Of a stretch of 64,000 nucleotides of DNA, positions 25,141 to 37,441 are shown one piece after another; position 1 is the stretch's first letter, and each line of letters starts with the position of its first letter. Both the position numbers and the translations under genes were made by a program. The stretch covers positions 62,537,300 to 62,601,299 of the forward strand of contig CM049314.1 of assembly GCA_026874595.1 (NCBI GenBank), in the 5' to 3' direction. The DNA is from Sipunculus nudus. Its lineage: Eukaryota; Annelida; Sipuncula; Golfingiida; Sipunculidae. The notes under the pieces were generated by a model. That model did not search any database. It had not been told where the DNA came from and was given only the letters and a program-made list of their open reading frames with translations.

Positions 25141-26721
25141 TCATATTTTACTTTTTACAGCCTTACGTTCACAGATGGGTGTACATTTAGCAAAATAACA
25201 ATGGTCATCATCCAATGACCAGGATGTCTTTCGCCTTAATTTTAGACAATTCTGGAAGCCTCCAAAATTGTTTAGTTCCCCTTCTCCCCACGCTCTATAC
25301 GTTAGAGGTCTCCCTGTTGCTGACCACTTCCAAGTGCCCTCTTCTTTACTGTCTGTGCCAGATGTCCAGAAACAGCCTAGAGAAACAGAGAGCATGTTAG
25401 TTTTCTCATTCCATATATAGTGAGATAAGAAAACAATATGAATGATTAAAGGAAGAAGATGAAAAACGAAATATTTATAACATTTTAAATTTCTAAACAA
25501 GTACTTTAAATTCGCGGGCTCCCAGTTTACTGTCTGTTTACAACATTATAAAAGAACTGACATAATTTACAAACCGATCAAAGAATTCGGGTTATTTTAT
25601 AACAAAACATGACTTGTTAACATGGTTCCACTACACACAAGAAACTGAATCAGAATACATGTTTACATGATCTTATTACAGCCGTATTATCGGTTATGAT
25701 GTTGATGACATGAGTTTGTTCCTCTTCTTTTTCTATGCTGAACAAATCCCCACCAACGAACCGACAATATGAGTAAGCTTTGTACCAATTATACGCTGAC
25801 GCAGCGAATTTGTAGCAAGACGAAAGTAAGTTGTGGTGGAATCCACTTGAACAAGCTGAAAGCGAAAGAAATTTTATATTATCTAGAAATTTCATTTCCT
25901 TAAAAGACACTGCAGTGAGGCTTGACCTGATGTTTTACCATCCAGAATGAAAAAGTGACATTTAGCACGAAGTGATATCCAAAAAACAATCCTACTGAAA
26001 TGCTTCATATCTTTCCCGGAGGAAAAGCATTGAATATTTATGCCTGTGTAGTCCACGGCTGTCGCATCGTGAAGGATGCAGACACCTCGCGCGTTTGTGA
26101 CTCTTTCACAGGGAGGGAAGGTCTGTCGGTCACAACGTTCCATGCACACAGTGTAGGTTAGGCTCTTTCCATAGATGCGTTTCAGTTCTGTACTGACAGT
26201 TAGCGGTTGGTCGGATTCCACTTGTGCCATTATAGCTGAAATCATTTTGATGTGATAATATAATTATTTTTGGAATATATGGCAGGAATATATAAATATA
26301 CACAATACCATCCCCACATAACACTCAGTGAGTAGACCGCTTGCGCATCTCGTGATTGGTTTTGGAAAATATAATTCATTTGAATAACTGGAAAGACTAA
26401 CTGACTACGCAGCTTTCGTGATAGACATATATAGAACGTCAACAAACTATACACATGCAAGTGAATCTTATTTATTTTCTTCCGGATATTTTTCTTTCGA
26501 TTTGGTTGATCCTTCTCCTTTACCATTCTGTAGGTAATACAAATGGGTTACTCTACTTGTCCAAAACGGGCTATGGTTAAACTAAGGCATTTGTATGATG
26601 GCTTGAGTGACTTTTTACTATTCCCAGTCGAAGAAAACCTGTAAAATAAGAAGTGGTAACGTAATTACTTACAAGCGAGTGCTTCTATGAATAATATAAC
26701 TATTACGGGCAATGTCGCCAT
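25141..26721 (-). CDS. secreted PAN/C-type lectin, copy B (4 exons, 237 aa)
   Basis: Exons 26721-26673, 26235-25996, 25855-25667 and 25376-25141 total 714 bp with stop, and every intron is phase 1. Exon 1 is a signal peptide (MATLPVIVILFIEALA) ending at T|GTAAGT. Exon 2 (80 codons) is a PAN/apple-like domain with regular cysteines (CMERCDRQTFPPC, RGVCILHD, INIQCF); its donor GTAGGA is weaker than the GTAAGA of copies C/D. Exons 3 and 4 form one C-type lectin domain: SSCYKFAASAYNWYKAYSYC, GGDLFSIE, CFWTSG in place of the WIG core, GTWKW, then ELNNFGG where EPN is usual, and DDDHC before CTPICE. EPN to ELN removes the proline that positions the calcium/sugar loop, so sugar binding may be altered or lost. 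Predicted secreted immune or mucosal lectin; the function is inferred from family. Confidence 0.85.
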
Positions 26722-27816
26722 AAATTATGGTTGGTGGCATCAAAGCAGATCATTAGTATAACAATATGGCGAACCCCATGCTTGCTGTCTGCGCGTCGCC
26801 AACTGATTTGCTGAATACACTACATGCGTATCAAAACTTAATTTCGGAACGATAGGCTGTTACAAAATGCTCTTTTGTACTGGTGTATATATTACGTCCC
26901 CGGTATCACAATACAATACCTTTTCCATTGTCAGATTTATCCGAGTTTCAAAGAAATATGTTGCATGGATCTATGTATCATAAAACAGGTGATGTGAGCC
27001 AACCGTACAGTTGTAAAACAATTTTAAACAGTTTTATTGCGTATAATTAAAATTGAAAACGGTAAATGCCCCAGCTACGTAAACGAATTACCAAATATTA
27101 CACAGTAGAAAGGACTATATTCCCTTTAGTTAAGGATATATTGAATATAAACTACATAAACTATATACACTATGAATACAACAGTGCGATGCACAAATTG
27201 AGATGGTGAATGTTCGCTTAATTTTTTAAAAACAAAATATAGAATACTGCCCCGAGAGGACATGTACAAATATTTTGAAATTTATTTTGTAGCGCTCTGC
27301 TCGTGTCAGGGAATTTGGCAGGTTTACCTTGAAGAAATGGTCAGGGATGATGTGTCCTTTGGGAACCGGAATATGACGCGAGGACATTCAGATTTTTGAA
27401 GATCCTTGACTGGTCAAAATATATTTTTATTGTTAGACGTATAAATGATTGATTGATGAAAAGATGTAACGAAAAGTGAATTAAATGTATTTTCTAAGGC
27501 AAGGAAGCTGTTTCTAAAGAATGAAACGGGAATATACTACCTCATTTCCCCTTTTTTTGCCAGCGGCTGCAACCTTTTTAAAGTATTTCAGACCAATTGT
27601 GCGTCCTTGATCCCTTTTTCAGATTTGGTAGGATAGGACCTAATGAAGTATTTAAGTTCAAAACCTCTAAAGGGAAGAAATCGTGTTTTGTAGGGACAAC
27701 AAATGATGTATTTAAGGCGGAAAACCAATTGAAGTACACTATTCCGTCAGTTATGCAGTTTGACAATAAATACCGTAAACAGCAAGCCAAAGTAGGGTTC
27801 TAGCGGGGAACAGATC
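26722..27816. other. upstream flank of lectin copy B, no gene seen
   Basis: This flank matches the region upstream of copy D (40984-41960) up to about 27640, and the stretch at 27745-27800 matches 15945-15990. A short upstream ATG (GCATGGGG, sense strand) precedes the start codon by about 60 bases and is closed by TAA. No promoter element can be assigned with confidence. Confidence 0.5.
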
Positions 27817-27827
27817 ATATGCACCTC

Positions 27828-30124
27828 TTTTTTTTATCTTCGAACGATGTCTCAAATACTGTATGCCATTTTTGTTTATTATCATTTTCATCATCGACAT
27901 CTCCCGGAACTTGATATGCATGTACATGCATGCCATAACGACAAAGTGTCCACAAGATAAGAGTATTTTTCCTTAAAAGAAAACTAATTACATAAGCAGA
28001 TTTATGGCTTTCCATTTTTGTAAATGCGCTTTCACTGTATTATTTTTTCCGCGACCAATCTTTCCATACTTTCGAGGGTACACACTTTCTTTACGAAAAA
28101 GGACAGAGGCGGGGTTTCTTTATCCCGGCTTTTGAATAACACAAACATATTAATCAATATGAAGATATCAATCAGCGGTTTCCCTTCATTCTCAAAATTA
28201 CAACCAACACATAAAATCTTTGGACAGAGTGCGGGTAACATGATTCCAAATTTTCCGGCCCAGATCTGAATTTGATTATAACAGCAACATGACATTCACA
28301 AAAAAGATGGACCGATGATTCAACATTAGTAAAACAATAAGAGCATTTATTGGTATCAGATATTTTCCAGGTAAATAACAATTCATTGAATATTATGCAG
28401 TATTTTAAATTGAAATTCACGCAGATACATATCACGAGTTGTATTGTATACATGCAGTGCAGCATCTTTTAAAAGTTAATTTGTCGTTAAATAAATTTTG
28501 GAGTTTCTTTATAACTAATGGTTCTGATTTTTTATTTTGCAGAATATGGGTGCATAAGTGCTTAAATCCCAACTTTGTCAACTCAACAATCTTACCACTG
28601 ATTGGTATTTTCAGCTGATTTGAGACATAACTATTAAAATCTGGAATGTCATTGTTATTTTTCAAGATTGTTATCCATTGCTGTGGTATTGCTTTTTGAA
28701 TGGACATCCAGTATAGATTCAATTTTTTTGTATTCCTTGCTGGAACAGTCAACTATTTCTGATAGATATTTCAAAGAGCCATCGGCGTTATATAGATGAT
28801 ACAGAAAACGTATCCCATTTTATCTAGAAATCCAAAATAGACAGATTTTTTATCAACTTTGATGTATTGATTATTCTAAATCTGCTGCAGAATAACTACC
28901 TCTACAGATTGTGGGTCAGTTGATGTATACTTATCCCAGACGGCGAAAAAATGACTGTAGAATTTATAAATGTTTCGTGTGATACAACTTATATCAAATT
29001 AACCCCCCTGTGTACTATACCACCCACTCTCTGTAGATAGAAATTAGGTACAACAGTGCTTTTCAAATTTGCCAGCCAAGATATTCTTTGACATTCTAAA
29101 ATACTCAACATCTGGTACTTTTATACCTCCATTTTCTGATTCACTTATCAACACATCATATTTATTTTTGGCTTACGGCCATACCATATAAAATGAACAA
29201 TGCAGTTTTTCACCTTTTTAATAAAACGCCTTTGGGGTTCAAGAATGTTCATAGTGTACATAAGTTTTGATATTCTAAAGGGTTTAATTATCGTGTTTCG
29301 CCAAAATATTGTCAGCCCTCTCGATTTCCACATATTAAACGTTCTTAAAATATTATTATAAACCTTTTAAAAATACAACTCGTATGACAAATCATCCCTG
29401 TATGTATACCATATACCTAAGATTTTTATAGCATCGGAGTGAAGGTCAACCCATTCGATACTGTTTGAGCATTCTAGCGTGTTCTTTCTTCTTCCCATCC
29501 GGCTTCACATTTGTTGAAATTCACTTTCACTGAAAATTAAAAATTTGTAGCAATGCTTCCATTGATTTCAAGTCTTTCAAAAAGAATGTGTTGTCATCGG
29601 CCAAGATACATTGTTTTAATACAGTGCCGTTTATGACGATACCTTTGACCAAGTTGGATTGACGGACCATAATTGCCAATATTTTAAACACCAACAAAAA
29701 TAAGTAAGGCGCCAATGGATCACCTTGTCTTGTTCCTCGCTCTAATTTAAAATAACCTGTGGTATAACCGTTGTTTATTATGCAGCTTTCTAATACGGTA
29801 TGTAATAATTTAATCCAATCAATAAATATATTTCAAAATCAAAATTTACGTAATACAGCAAATAAAAATACATAATCAATTGAGTTGTAATTTTCATCTC
29901 ATTAAGGGCCTCTATTATTTCAGTTTTGGTATCAATACCTTCACATAATTCAGAATCATTTTCGGATAATTTGGGCAGGTTCAAATTTATTCTATTTAAT
30001 CAATTTCTCTTTCCTAACATACTTTTCCTGAAAAATAATTTAATTTCTTCCATGATGCGAACTGGATTTATGATTTCATTATTAGATAAAAAAAGTTTCC
30101 TTATTGTTTATTTTTTTTATTATA
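27828..30124 (-). mobile_element. L1/Tx1-type LINE fragment with target-site duplication
   Basis: Minus-strand remnants appear in the correct order: start of the RT domain (29984 leftward, IIEALNEMK), the RT core (29715-29527, APYLFLLVFKILAIMVRQ with YADD degraded to LADD), the thumb (29333-29148, RGLTIFWRNTIIKPF, then HFIWYGRKPKI), a C-terminal region (28752-28432) and a zinc knuckle (CSYCFTNVESSVHLFCEC, about 28360-28305). Many frameshifts and stops. It starts at the left with an 8-base T run, the poly-A tail of a minus-strand insertion. ATATGCACCTC occurs at 27817-27827 and 30125-30135 as an 11-bp target-site duplication. The empty site is preserved at 21455-21465 in unit B. Confidence 0.85.
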
Positions 30125-30439
30125 ATATGCACCTCATTCAGTAATATTGGACCAAAAAAAGCATCCTAATTTAAAAGCAAAAAAAAAAAAACAGTGGATT
30201 TAAAGTTTCCACAAAACGTCGTTCCGTTGATTTTTCTGGCAGAGTGATCAGTCTTAGTTTCATTAGTAGAAATGGGTGCCGGCGTGCAAATACGCGGATG
30301 TCTGTTTAGAGTCCGGGTGTGACGGAAACCACTGACAATGGCAACATACTGCCACCCCAATGATTAGTTACAATTCCAGAAGTGGTAATGCGGGAAATAA
30401 AAACCGTCACCTCCCTTCGTCCTGGGAATAGCAGCTCGC

Positions 30440-32790
30440 GAGCGTTCATTCAAGTCAACATATACATGTTTGGAAACGAGAATCGAAAGGTGATGTAGAT
30501 CAAGAGTATTTGTTAGATGGCATTTTCAAACGGGTTCCGTATAGTTGGAGATGTTATTTATGTCAAAGATGTAGATTGCAGAATTCACAAATCTGCTTTA
30601 GACCCAAGTAATGAATAAATAGTTGAACAACAAATTTATAAGGTTATACATCAGACCGATTACATCATTACATATTGTAAACAACGTTTAATGTCAACAT
30701 TAGGCGCCATACCAAAGGAAAAGCCAGGTCAAGTGAGACTGATATCTGATTGTTACCCGGTGCACGCGGCCCTTAACTATTATGCGAACCCCGATACCTT
30801 TACTTCTGAAACACTATCTTGTAAGTTTAATAGAACACAACGCTTTTATGGCAAAGATAGTGCTTCAGTCGGCATATAGATCTGTGCCAATACACCAAGA
30901 ATGCTACTCCTTCACTAATATTAAATGGAATTTTAAGGCGACCAGCAAGACCGTTTTCCTGTTTGATAGTATGTTTCCGTTCGGTGCATCTATGAGTCAT
31001 GTATTCTTAACAGACTATTGCAAATTGTCGTCCGAATGATGCACCGATGGGGGTTTTGCAATATACGTGTAAGCCTGGATGATTTCATCCTTAAAGAACG
31101 TTCACGCGAACTCTCTTGGGAATCATAAGAATGTCTACAAGACTTATTACAAAAAAAATGGTTTCACAATAAATGTCAGTCAAGTTTCGCGCCCAACACA
31201 GCGCATTACCTCTTTATGAGTTGAAATGAACAGTAAAACAGTAAAAACTTGTTGCATTATTTCACAAGCTGCGATGGGCAGCTGAAATTGTGTATGGTGG
31301 CAGGACACATATGAGTCGATTAATTGACCTTTTGAAACGCCTGAAACGTCCTCATAACTACAAAAACAGGCGCGCAAAGATATAATCTTCTGCGCAAATT
31401 TTAGCACAAATTTCAACGGCACCGCATTTTTCATAGATGAGAATCCATGGCCAGTAACGTTTTCTTTTCCGACTGGTTTTATTCGGCCTGGAAAGCCGAT
31501 TTCCCAGAAGTGGCAGAGGTGCATATAAATATATAGGAACTTAACACGCTGTTACTGCCGCTAGGTGCCTGAAAAAACACTGGCACAGCAAACATATAGT
31601 GTTCCACTGTAGTAACTCCGTTGTGGTTAATAACACGTTAGCAAAGACATGTCAACAAATGGTATGGCCGAAAAATTGTCTACAGGAAATGTTTTAAATA
31701 TCTGTGAATTATAATTGTTACTTCACTGCAAAACACATTCCGGGCCTGGAAAACACTTTTGTAGATGCTTTCAGAAGACTGCATACATACAAAGGTCAAC
31801 AAGAAACCCTTGAAATAGCTTTCACATTGGAATCAAAATTATAGTTCAGAAACAAACAAATCCTTACCTCATATAACGATAAATTCATGGCATTACCTTT
31901 CTAGGTGGAATTTCAAGGCTACTTAAAATGCTTGACAAATAGCGACAAACGAATGAACAGTAACATCTCAGTTAAGAGTTTACCTGAGGTTTTGCATTTA
32001 GTTCAACCTGACACCTTTACCATATTCTCCTACAAATATTTGCAGGTACGCAAACCTTTAGTATTATTGGCTACCTAACTGCCGTCTGAATACAAATCTG
32101 GACGCAGGATACCCTTCGCCTCTAGATACTTTGCGACTGCACATGATCAAGCGGGGCATTCCACGGCTTACAGCCTCGCCACCAAACCAAAAGTTACAAA
32201 TGACCATAGATTTTTTTTTTCAATAAATGGTGACCAGTTAGATATGAGTTCCAGTTTTGACAGAGCGCTATGGGCTCTGTGTTTAGTGGCCTTCTACAGT
32301 TTTTGCCCGAAGTCTACACTTCCGTTTAAATCCCAAGCTTTTCACGACCCAAACAAACATTTTTGCAGAACAGATTAAGAGTTCGGAGAGTCAGGTGCTA
32401 TTGTACATGTGAAACATAAAAAGAACAATACGGTGTTGTTAAGGTGAATTGAAGATACTTTTTGCGGCGGTTTCGAAATCTATACTGTGGCCTGTGCAAG
32501 CTATGAGGTTGATAATAGCAGCAACACCGTGTGCATGTGACCTTTAAACACTGTTTGGATACATGTCTAAATCCCGTTTGTTCAAATGGCCTATTGTGGT
32601 TTTTATATAGGTTAATCATATGTCATTTCAGTATTTGTTTAAGAAAATCAGAGTATTCTGGCCACAGACTCCGCCGAGGAGGAAGTTTATTCGCGTTGCC
32701 TCGGGTGTCCCTGCTCACCTCATTAGCATGCAAGGCGACTGGGAATCTTCTGCCTATGAACGATATATTTATGTTCGAATTGCATTGAGA
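30440..32790 (+). mobile_element. DIRS-type tyrosine-recombinase retrotransposon remnant, copy C
   Basis: Three modules occur in DIRS order. RT: an upstream EYLLDGIFKRVPYSWRCY segment near 30505, LGAIPKEKPGQVRLISDC (30700-30755) and, in another frame, AYRSVPIHQECYSFTNIKWN with DSMFPFGAS (30865-31000). RNase H: 31440-31800, with stops (for example ATATAG near 31530). Tyrosine recombinase: FDRALWALCLVAFYSFCPKS (about 32265-32325), DPNKHFCR, then the C-terminal SGHRLRRGGSLFA (about 32660-32700), which in the next frame becomes GVPAHLISMQGDWESSAYER. The HxxR-like arginine and the final tyrosine region are thus visible but in different frames. Terminal repeats were not identified. Inactive. Confidence 0.8.
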
Positions 32791-34688
32791 TAAAATTGTC
32801 GAAATAGTAGGCAGCGGCAGTTATGTAAAGAATTCGCTCAGCCTGGTTGAGGGTATGAAGAATGTTTGTCAAATTAACCGTTACATTAATTACCCCCATC
32901 CTATCGTTATGTTATTATTATTTAAAGTTGTGCACCAGTTTCGCTGATAAGTTATGATCGATATTGCATGATGTTCTTCATGTGACAGTAATACATTTAA
33001 AGTTAGTGAACCTAAAGTAGCATGAATAGCAGTTCTTTTTTATGGATAAAGTGAAAAATAATCGGAAATATTATTTGCAATTTTATCAAACGGGAGATCT
33101 TAGGCCGGACTCTAACAATAGGCGACTTACGGTCTTGTGACGGTTTAATGCCTTCATACAGGTGTGTCTCTGGCATGCACGGTAACAGAATTGCGCTAAT
33201 TTCTCCTGGCACGCCCGAAGGGATAATTAATGTTATAAAAGTAGTTAAATATCATAACAATATTACCACATATATTATCATAATATTCACAATAATCATG
33301 AAATTGTTCAAATATCTGTTAATCAATCCAAGTGTTAAATTTTAAGCGCTACTGGTAAGTTAACAACATTAGATATGTCTGACAGTGTTATAAGCCATCA
33401 CATAATAAGCACGGCATATACAAGTAGTATAACATGCAACACAATAACAATATGCTCTATGCATGGAAATCAGTAATATTGAAAGGTTCTAAAGTTATAA
33501 CCACCACTAAATGACCACCAAAAACAGTACTACGACAGGTCTACTGCCTCCAACGTAGTGTCACTTAATATGAATAATGTCTTATATCCCGCGAAACAAC
33601 ATTCTGTCCCAATAGAACATGGGCTTCAATGATGGGACAATACAATAATGTATTAAAGTGAAGAATGAAGCTATATTATGAATATTATTTTATACTGTTA
33701 TTGTGGTCAGCCCCGAGCCATGATTAGTCTTGGATATAAGTGATAGATATATCAATATATCAGCCATGAAAAAAAAAATCTTCAATCTTTGATGAAGCAT
33801 CCAATGTCGTATACTACATATATGGGACTGTATATTGGGAGTAAATATTCCCAGATAAGCTTCCTTATATGAAAATAAATAAATAAATATGGAATTATAT
33901 TTAAGTATAGTTTATATTTAACGAGTACTTATAATTCGTTTCGAAAAAGATTGAGAAATGCATAAGTCCTGATTAAAATACAATTGCAGCATGGTTTAAA
34001 CATATTTAGGATCCGTAGAAAGTACATAGACTATTACTTTAATAAATTATGATCGCTAAATTTCCTGAGTAGCTGTTATCCAGTTTATTCGAGAGGCTGG
34101 CGTGTCTTGCACTTTTCGCCGTTATTTAACAATAAATTTTGAGACAGATACTGCTTACGAGAGCTCAGTATTAACACTCCAAATAAAAGCACTTCGTTTT
34201 CAAAATTTCAATAATAGCCAAAAAAATAGCACACGAGTTCGAACACTCCTTGATAGTTGACCGGATGTCTTATGCCTGTTTTGAAACATTTCCAGTGTAC
34301 CTGAGGCAAAGCCAGCGTAATGAGAAAGTTAATGCACATATGACAAATATTTCGTTTAATGCCGTATTAATTTAATCAAGTCTCATCAAAAATAGGTCTG
34401 ATTATTGACCATGTCTACCAGCGTAGGACAACATTATATTCAACAATAGCTCACTAAAATAGATTCACGAACTTCCTGTGCGTTCCATACCGTGAGAGAA
34501 AAATTCAGGCTAGAGGACATCGTATAGTCTAGCAACATTATGGTTGAAATTAGCAAGAGACATTTCTCCTGTCAAATCATACAATTATATTCAAACAATG
34601 CACACACATTAATATATTTACTCGTGTGTGTCCTTGTGAAAACGTTTTTCTCGTATGAATATTTTAATTTTAAGTGTAATGTCATATT

Positions 34689-35775
34689 TTACTTTTTTCT
34701 AGCCTTACGTTCACAGATGGGTGTGCATTTAGCAAAATAACAATGGTCATCATCCCATGACCAGGATGTCTTTCGCCTTAATTTTAGACAATTCTGGAAG
34801 CCTCCAAAATTGTTTGGTTCCCCTTCTCCCCACGCTCTATACGTTAGAGGTCTCCCTGTTGCTGACCACTTCCAAGTGCCCTCTTCTTTACTGTCTGAGC
34901 CAGATGTCCAGAAACAGGCTAGAGAAACAGAGAGCATGTCAGTTTTCTCATTCCATATATAGTGAGATAAGAAAACAATATGAATGATTGAAGGAAGAAG
35001 ATGAAAAACGGAATATTTATAACATTTTTAATTTCTAAACAAGTACTTTTAATTCGCGGGCTCTCAGTTTACTGTCTGTTTACAACATTATAAAAGAACT
35101 GACATCATTTACAAACCGATCAAAGAATTCGGGTTATTTTATAACATAACATGACTTGTTAACATGGTTCCACTAAACACAAGCAACTGAATCAGAATAC
35201 ATGTTTACATGATCTTTTTACAGCCGTATTATCGGTTATGATGTTGATGACATGAGTTTGTTCCTCTTCTGTTTCTATGCTGAACAAATCCCCACCAACT
35301 AACCGACACCATGAGTAAGCTTTGTACCAGTTATACGCTGACGCAGCGAATTTGTAGCAAGACGAAAGTAAGTTGTGGTGGAATCCACTTGAACAAGCTG
35401 AAAGCGAAAGAAAGTTTATATTCTCTAGAAATTTCATTTCCTTAAAAGACACTGCAGTGAGGCTTGACCTCATGTTTTACCATCCAGAATGAAAAAGTGA
35501 CATTTAGCACGAAGTGATATCCAAAACAATCTTACTGAAATGCTTCATATCTTTCCCGGAGGAAAAGCATTGAATATTTATGCCTGTGTAGTCCACGGCT
35601 GTCGCATCGTGAAGGATGCAGACACCTCGTGCGTTTGTGACTCTTTCACAGTGAGGGAAGGTCTGTCGGTCACAACGTTCCATGCACTCTGTGTAGGATA
35701 GGCTCTTTCCATAGATGCGTTTCAGTTCTGTACTGACAGTTTGCGGTTGGTCGGATTCCACTTCTGCCATTATAG
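34689..35775 (-). CDS. secreted PAN/C-type lectin, copy C, lacking its signal-peptide exon
   Basis: Exons 2-4 lie at 35775-35536, 35397-35209 and 34918-34689, with the same splice sites and phase-1 boundaries as copy D. Their protein is identical to copy D: PAN-like cysteines CMERCDRQTFPHC, a lectin domain with SCYKFAASAYNWYKAYSWC, the mannose-type EPNNFGG motif and WSWDDDHC, ending CERKARKK. Where exon 1 should be (about 36283-36331) the sequence is instead the start of the next duplication unit (DIRS RNase H). The copy therefore lacks its own start codon and secretion signal. It lies in line downstream of copy D on the same strand, so it could be reached only by readthrough and splicing from copy D exon 1, or it is a 5'-truncated pseudogene. 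Collapse or duplication error in assembly is a further possibility. Confidence 0.8.
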
Positions 35776-36229
35776 CTGAAATCATATTAATGTGATTGCT
35801 CAAATTTGTTTAAATGATTCAATTAGATTATATGACACATGCTCTTTTGTAAAAAAATGTTAATATCAATATAATTATTTGTGGAATATATGGCAGGAAT
35901 ATATAAATATACACAATACCGCCCACATATCACTGAGTAGACCGCTTGCGCATCTTGTGATTGATTTTGGGGAATATAATTCCTTAGAATAACTGGAAAG
36001 ACTGACCGACTACGCGGCTTTCGTGAAAGACAAATATAGAACGTCAACAAACTATACACATGCAAGCGAATCTTATTTATTTGCTTCCGGATATTTTTCT
36101 TTCGATTTGGTTGATCCTTGCCCTTTACCATTCTGTAGGTAATACAAATGGGTTACTGTAGTTGTCCAAAACGGCTATGGTTAAACTAAGGCATTTGTAT
36201 GATGGCTTGAGTGACTGACAATTTTTTAC

Positions 36230-37441
36230 ACTGGCACAGCAAACATATAGTGTTCCACTGTAGTAACTCCGTTGTGGTTAATAACGCGTTAGCAAAGACA
36301 TGTCAACAAATGGTATGGCCGAAAAATTGTCTACAGGAAATGTTTTAAATATCTGTGAATTATAATTGTTACTTCACTGCAAAACACATTCCGGGCCTGG
36401 AAAACACTTTTGTAGATGCTTTCAGAAGACTGCATACATACAAAGGTCAACAAGAAACCCTTGAAATAGCTTTCACATTGGAATCAAAATTATAGTTCAG
36501 AAACAAACAAATCCTTACCTCATATAACGATAAATTCATGGCATTACCTTTCTAGGTGGAATTTCAAGGCTACTTAAAATGCTTGACAAATAGCGACAAA
36601 CGAATGAACAGTAACATCTCAGTTAAGAGTTTACCTGAGGTTTTGCATTTAGTTCAACCTGACACCTTTACCATATTCTCCTACAAATATTTGCAGGTAC
36701 GCAAACCTTTAGTATTATTGGCTACCTAACTGCCGTCTGAATACAAATCTGGACGCAGGATACCCTTCGCCTCTAGATACTTTGCGACTGCACATGATCA
36801 AGCGGGGCATTCCACGGCTTACAGCCTCGCCACCAAACCAAAAGTTACAAATGACCATAGATTTTTTTTTTCAATAAATGGTGACCAGTTAGATATGAGT
36901 TCCAGTTTTGACAGAGCGCTATGGGCTCTGTGTTTAGTGGCCTTCTACAGTTTTTGCCCGAAGTCTACACTTCCGTTTAAATCCCAAGCTTTTCACGACC
37001 CAAACAAACATTTTTGCAGAACAGATTAAGAGTTCGGAGAGTCAGGTGCTATTGTACATGTGAAACATAAAAAGAACAATACGGTGTTGTTAAGGTGAAT
37101 TGAAGATACTTTTTGCGGCGGTTTCGAAATCTATACTGTGGCCTGTGCAAGCTATGAGGTTGATAATAGCAGCAACACCGTGTGCATGTGACCTTTAAAC
37201 ACTGTTTGGATACATGTCTAAATCCCGTTTGTTCAAATGGCCTATTGTGGTTTTTATATAGGTTAATCATATGTCATTTCAGTATTTGTTTAAGAAAATC
37301 AGAGTATTCTGGCCACAGACTCCGCCGAGGAGGAAGTTTATTCGCGTTGCCTCGGGTGTCCCTGCTCACCTCATTAGCATGCAAGGCGACTGGGAATCTT
37401 CTGCCTATGAACGATATATTTATGTTCGAATTGCATTGAGA
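36230..37441 (+). mobile_element. DIRS remnant, copy D (RNase H tail and recombinase)
   Basis: The duplicated right part of the copy C element. It begins abruptly inside the RNase H region at the duplication junction and keeps the recombinase blocks FDRALWALCLVAFYSF and SGHRLRRGGSLFA with the same frameshift before GVPAHLISMQGDW. No RT is present in this copy. Confidence 0.8.

Larger units (their letters stand above)
21433..27827. repeat. tandem duplication unit B (DIRS remnant plus lectin gene)
   Basis: This unit matches 30125-36229 (unit C) and, in part, 36230-41965 (unit D) over most of its length, with clear but moderate divergence. Shared landmarks in order are GGGTGCCGGCGTGCAAATAC (21604 and about 30274), the RNase H block, CTTCATACAGGTGTGTCTCT, the GTTATAAGCCA block, the lectin exons and the ACCGGAATA-GACG-GAGGACATTC block. 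Relative to C, unit B lacks the RT core and about 310 bp of the recombinase end. The unit's left edge sequence reappears at its right edge (27795-27827), where the next unit begins and was split by a LINE. Confidence 0.8.
30125..36229. repeat. tandem duplication unit C
   Basis: Homologous to unit B from its first bases (ATATGCACCTCATTCAGTAAT). Its right 4.65 kb (31579-36229) is repeated almost exactly in 36230-40881. It contains a fuller DIRS remnant than unit B and lectin copy C. Confidence 0.85.

Noticed and set aside
32531-32788. 85-codon frame repeated exactly at 37182 as a possible conserved small gene
   Set aside because: It is the C-terminal piece of the DIRS tyrosine recombinase (SGHRLRRGG) plus an out-of-frame tail, duplicated with the 4.65-kb unit.
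34757-34987. Plus-strand 76-codon frame, repeated at 39409 and partly at 25215
   Set aside because: Antisense shadow of the lectin exon 4; the minus strand carries the recognisable CTLD motifs and splice sites.
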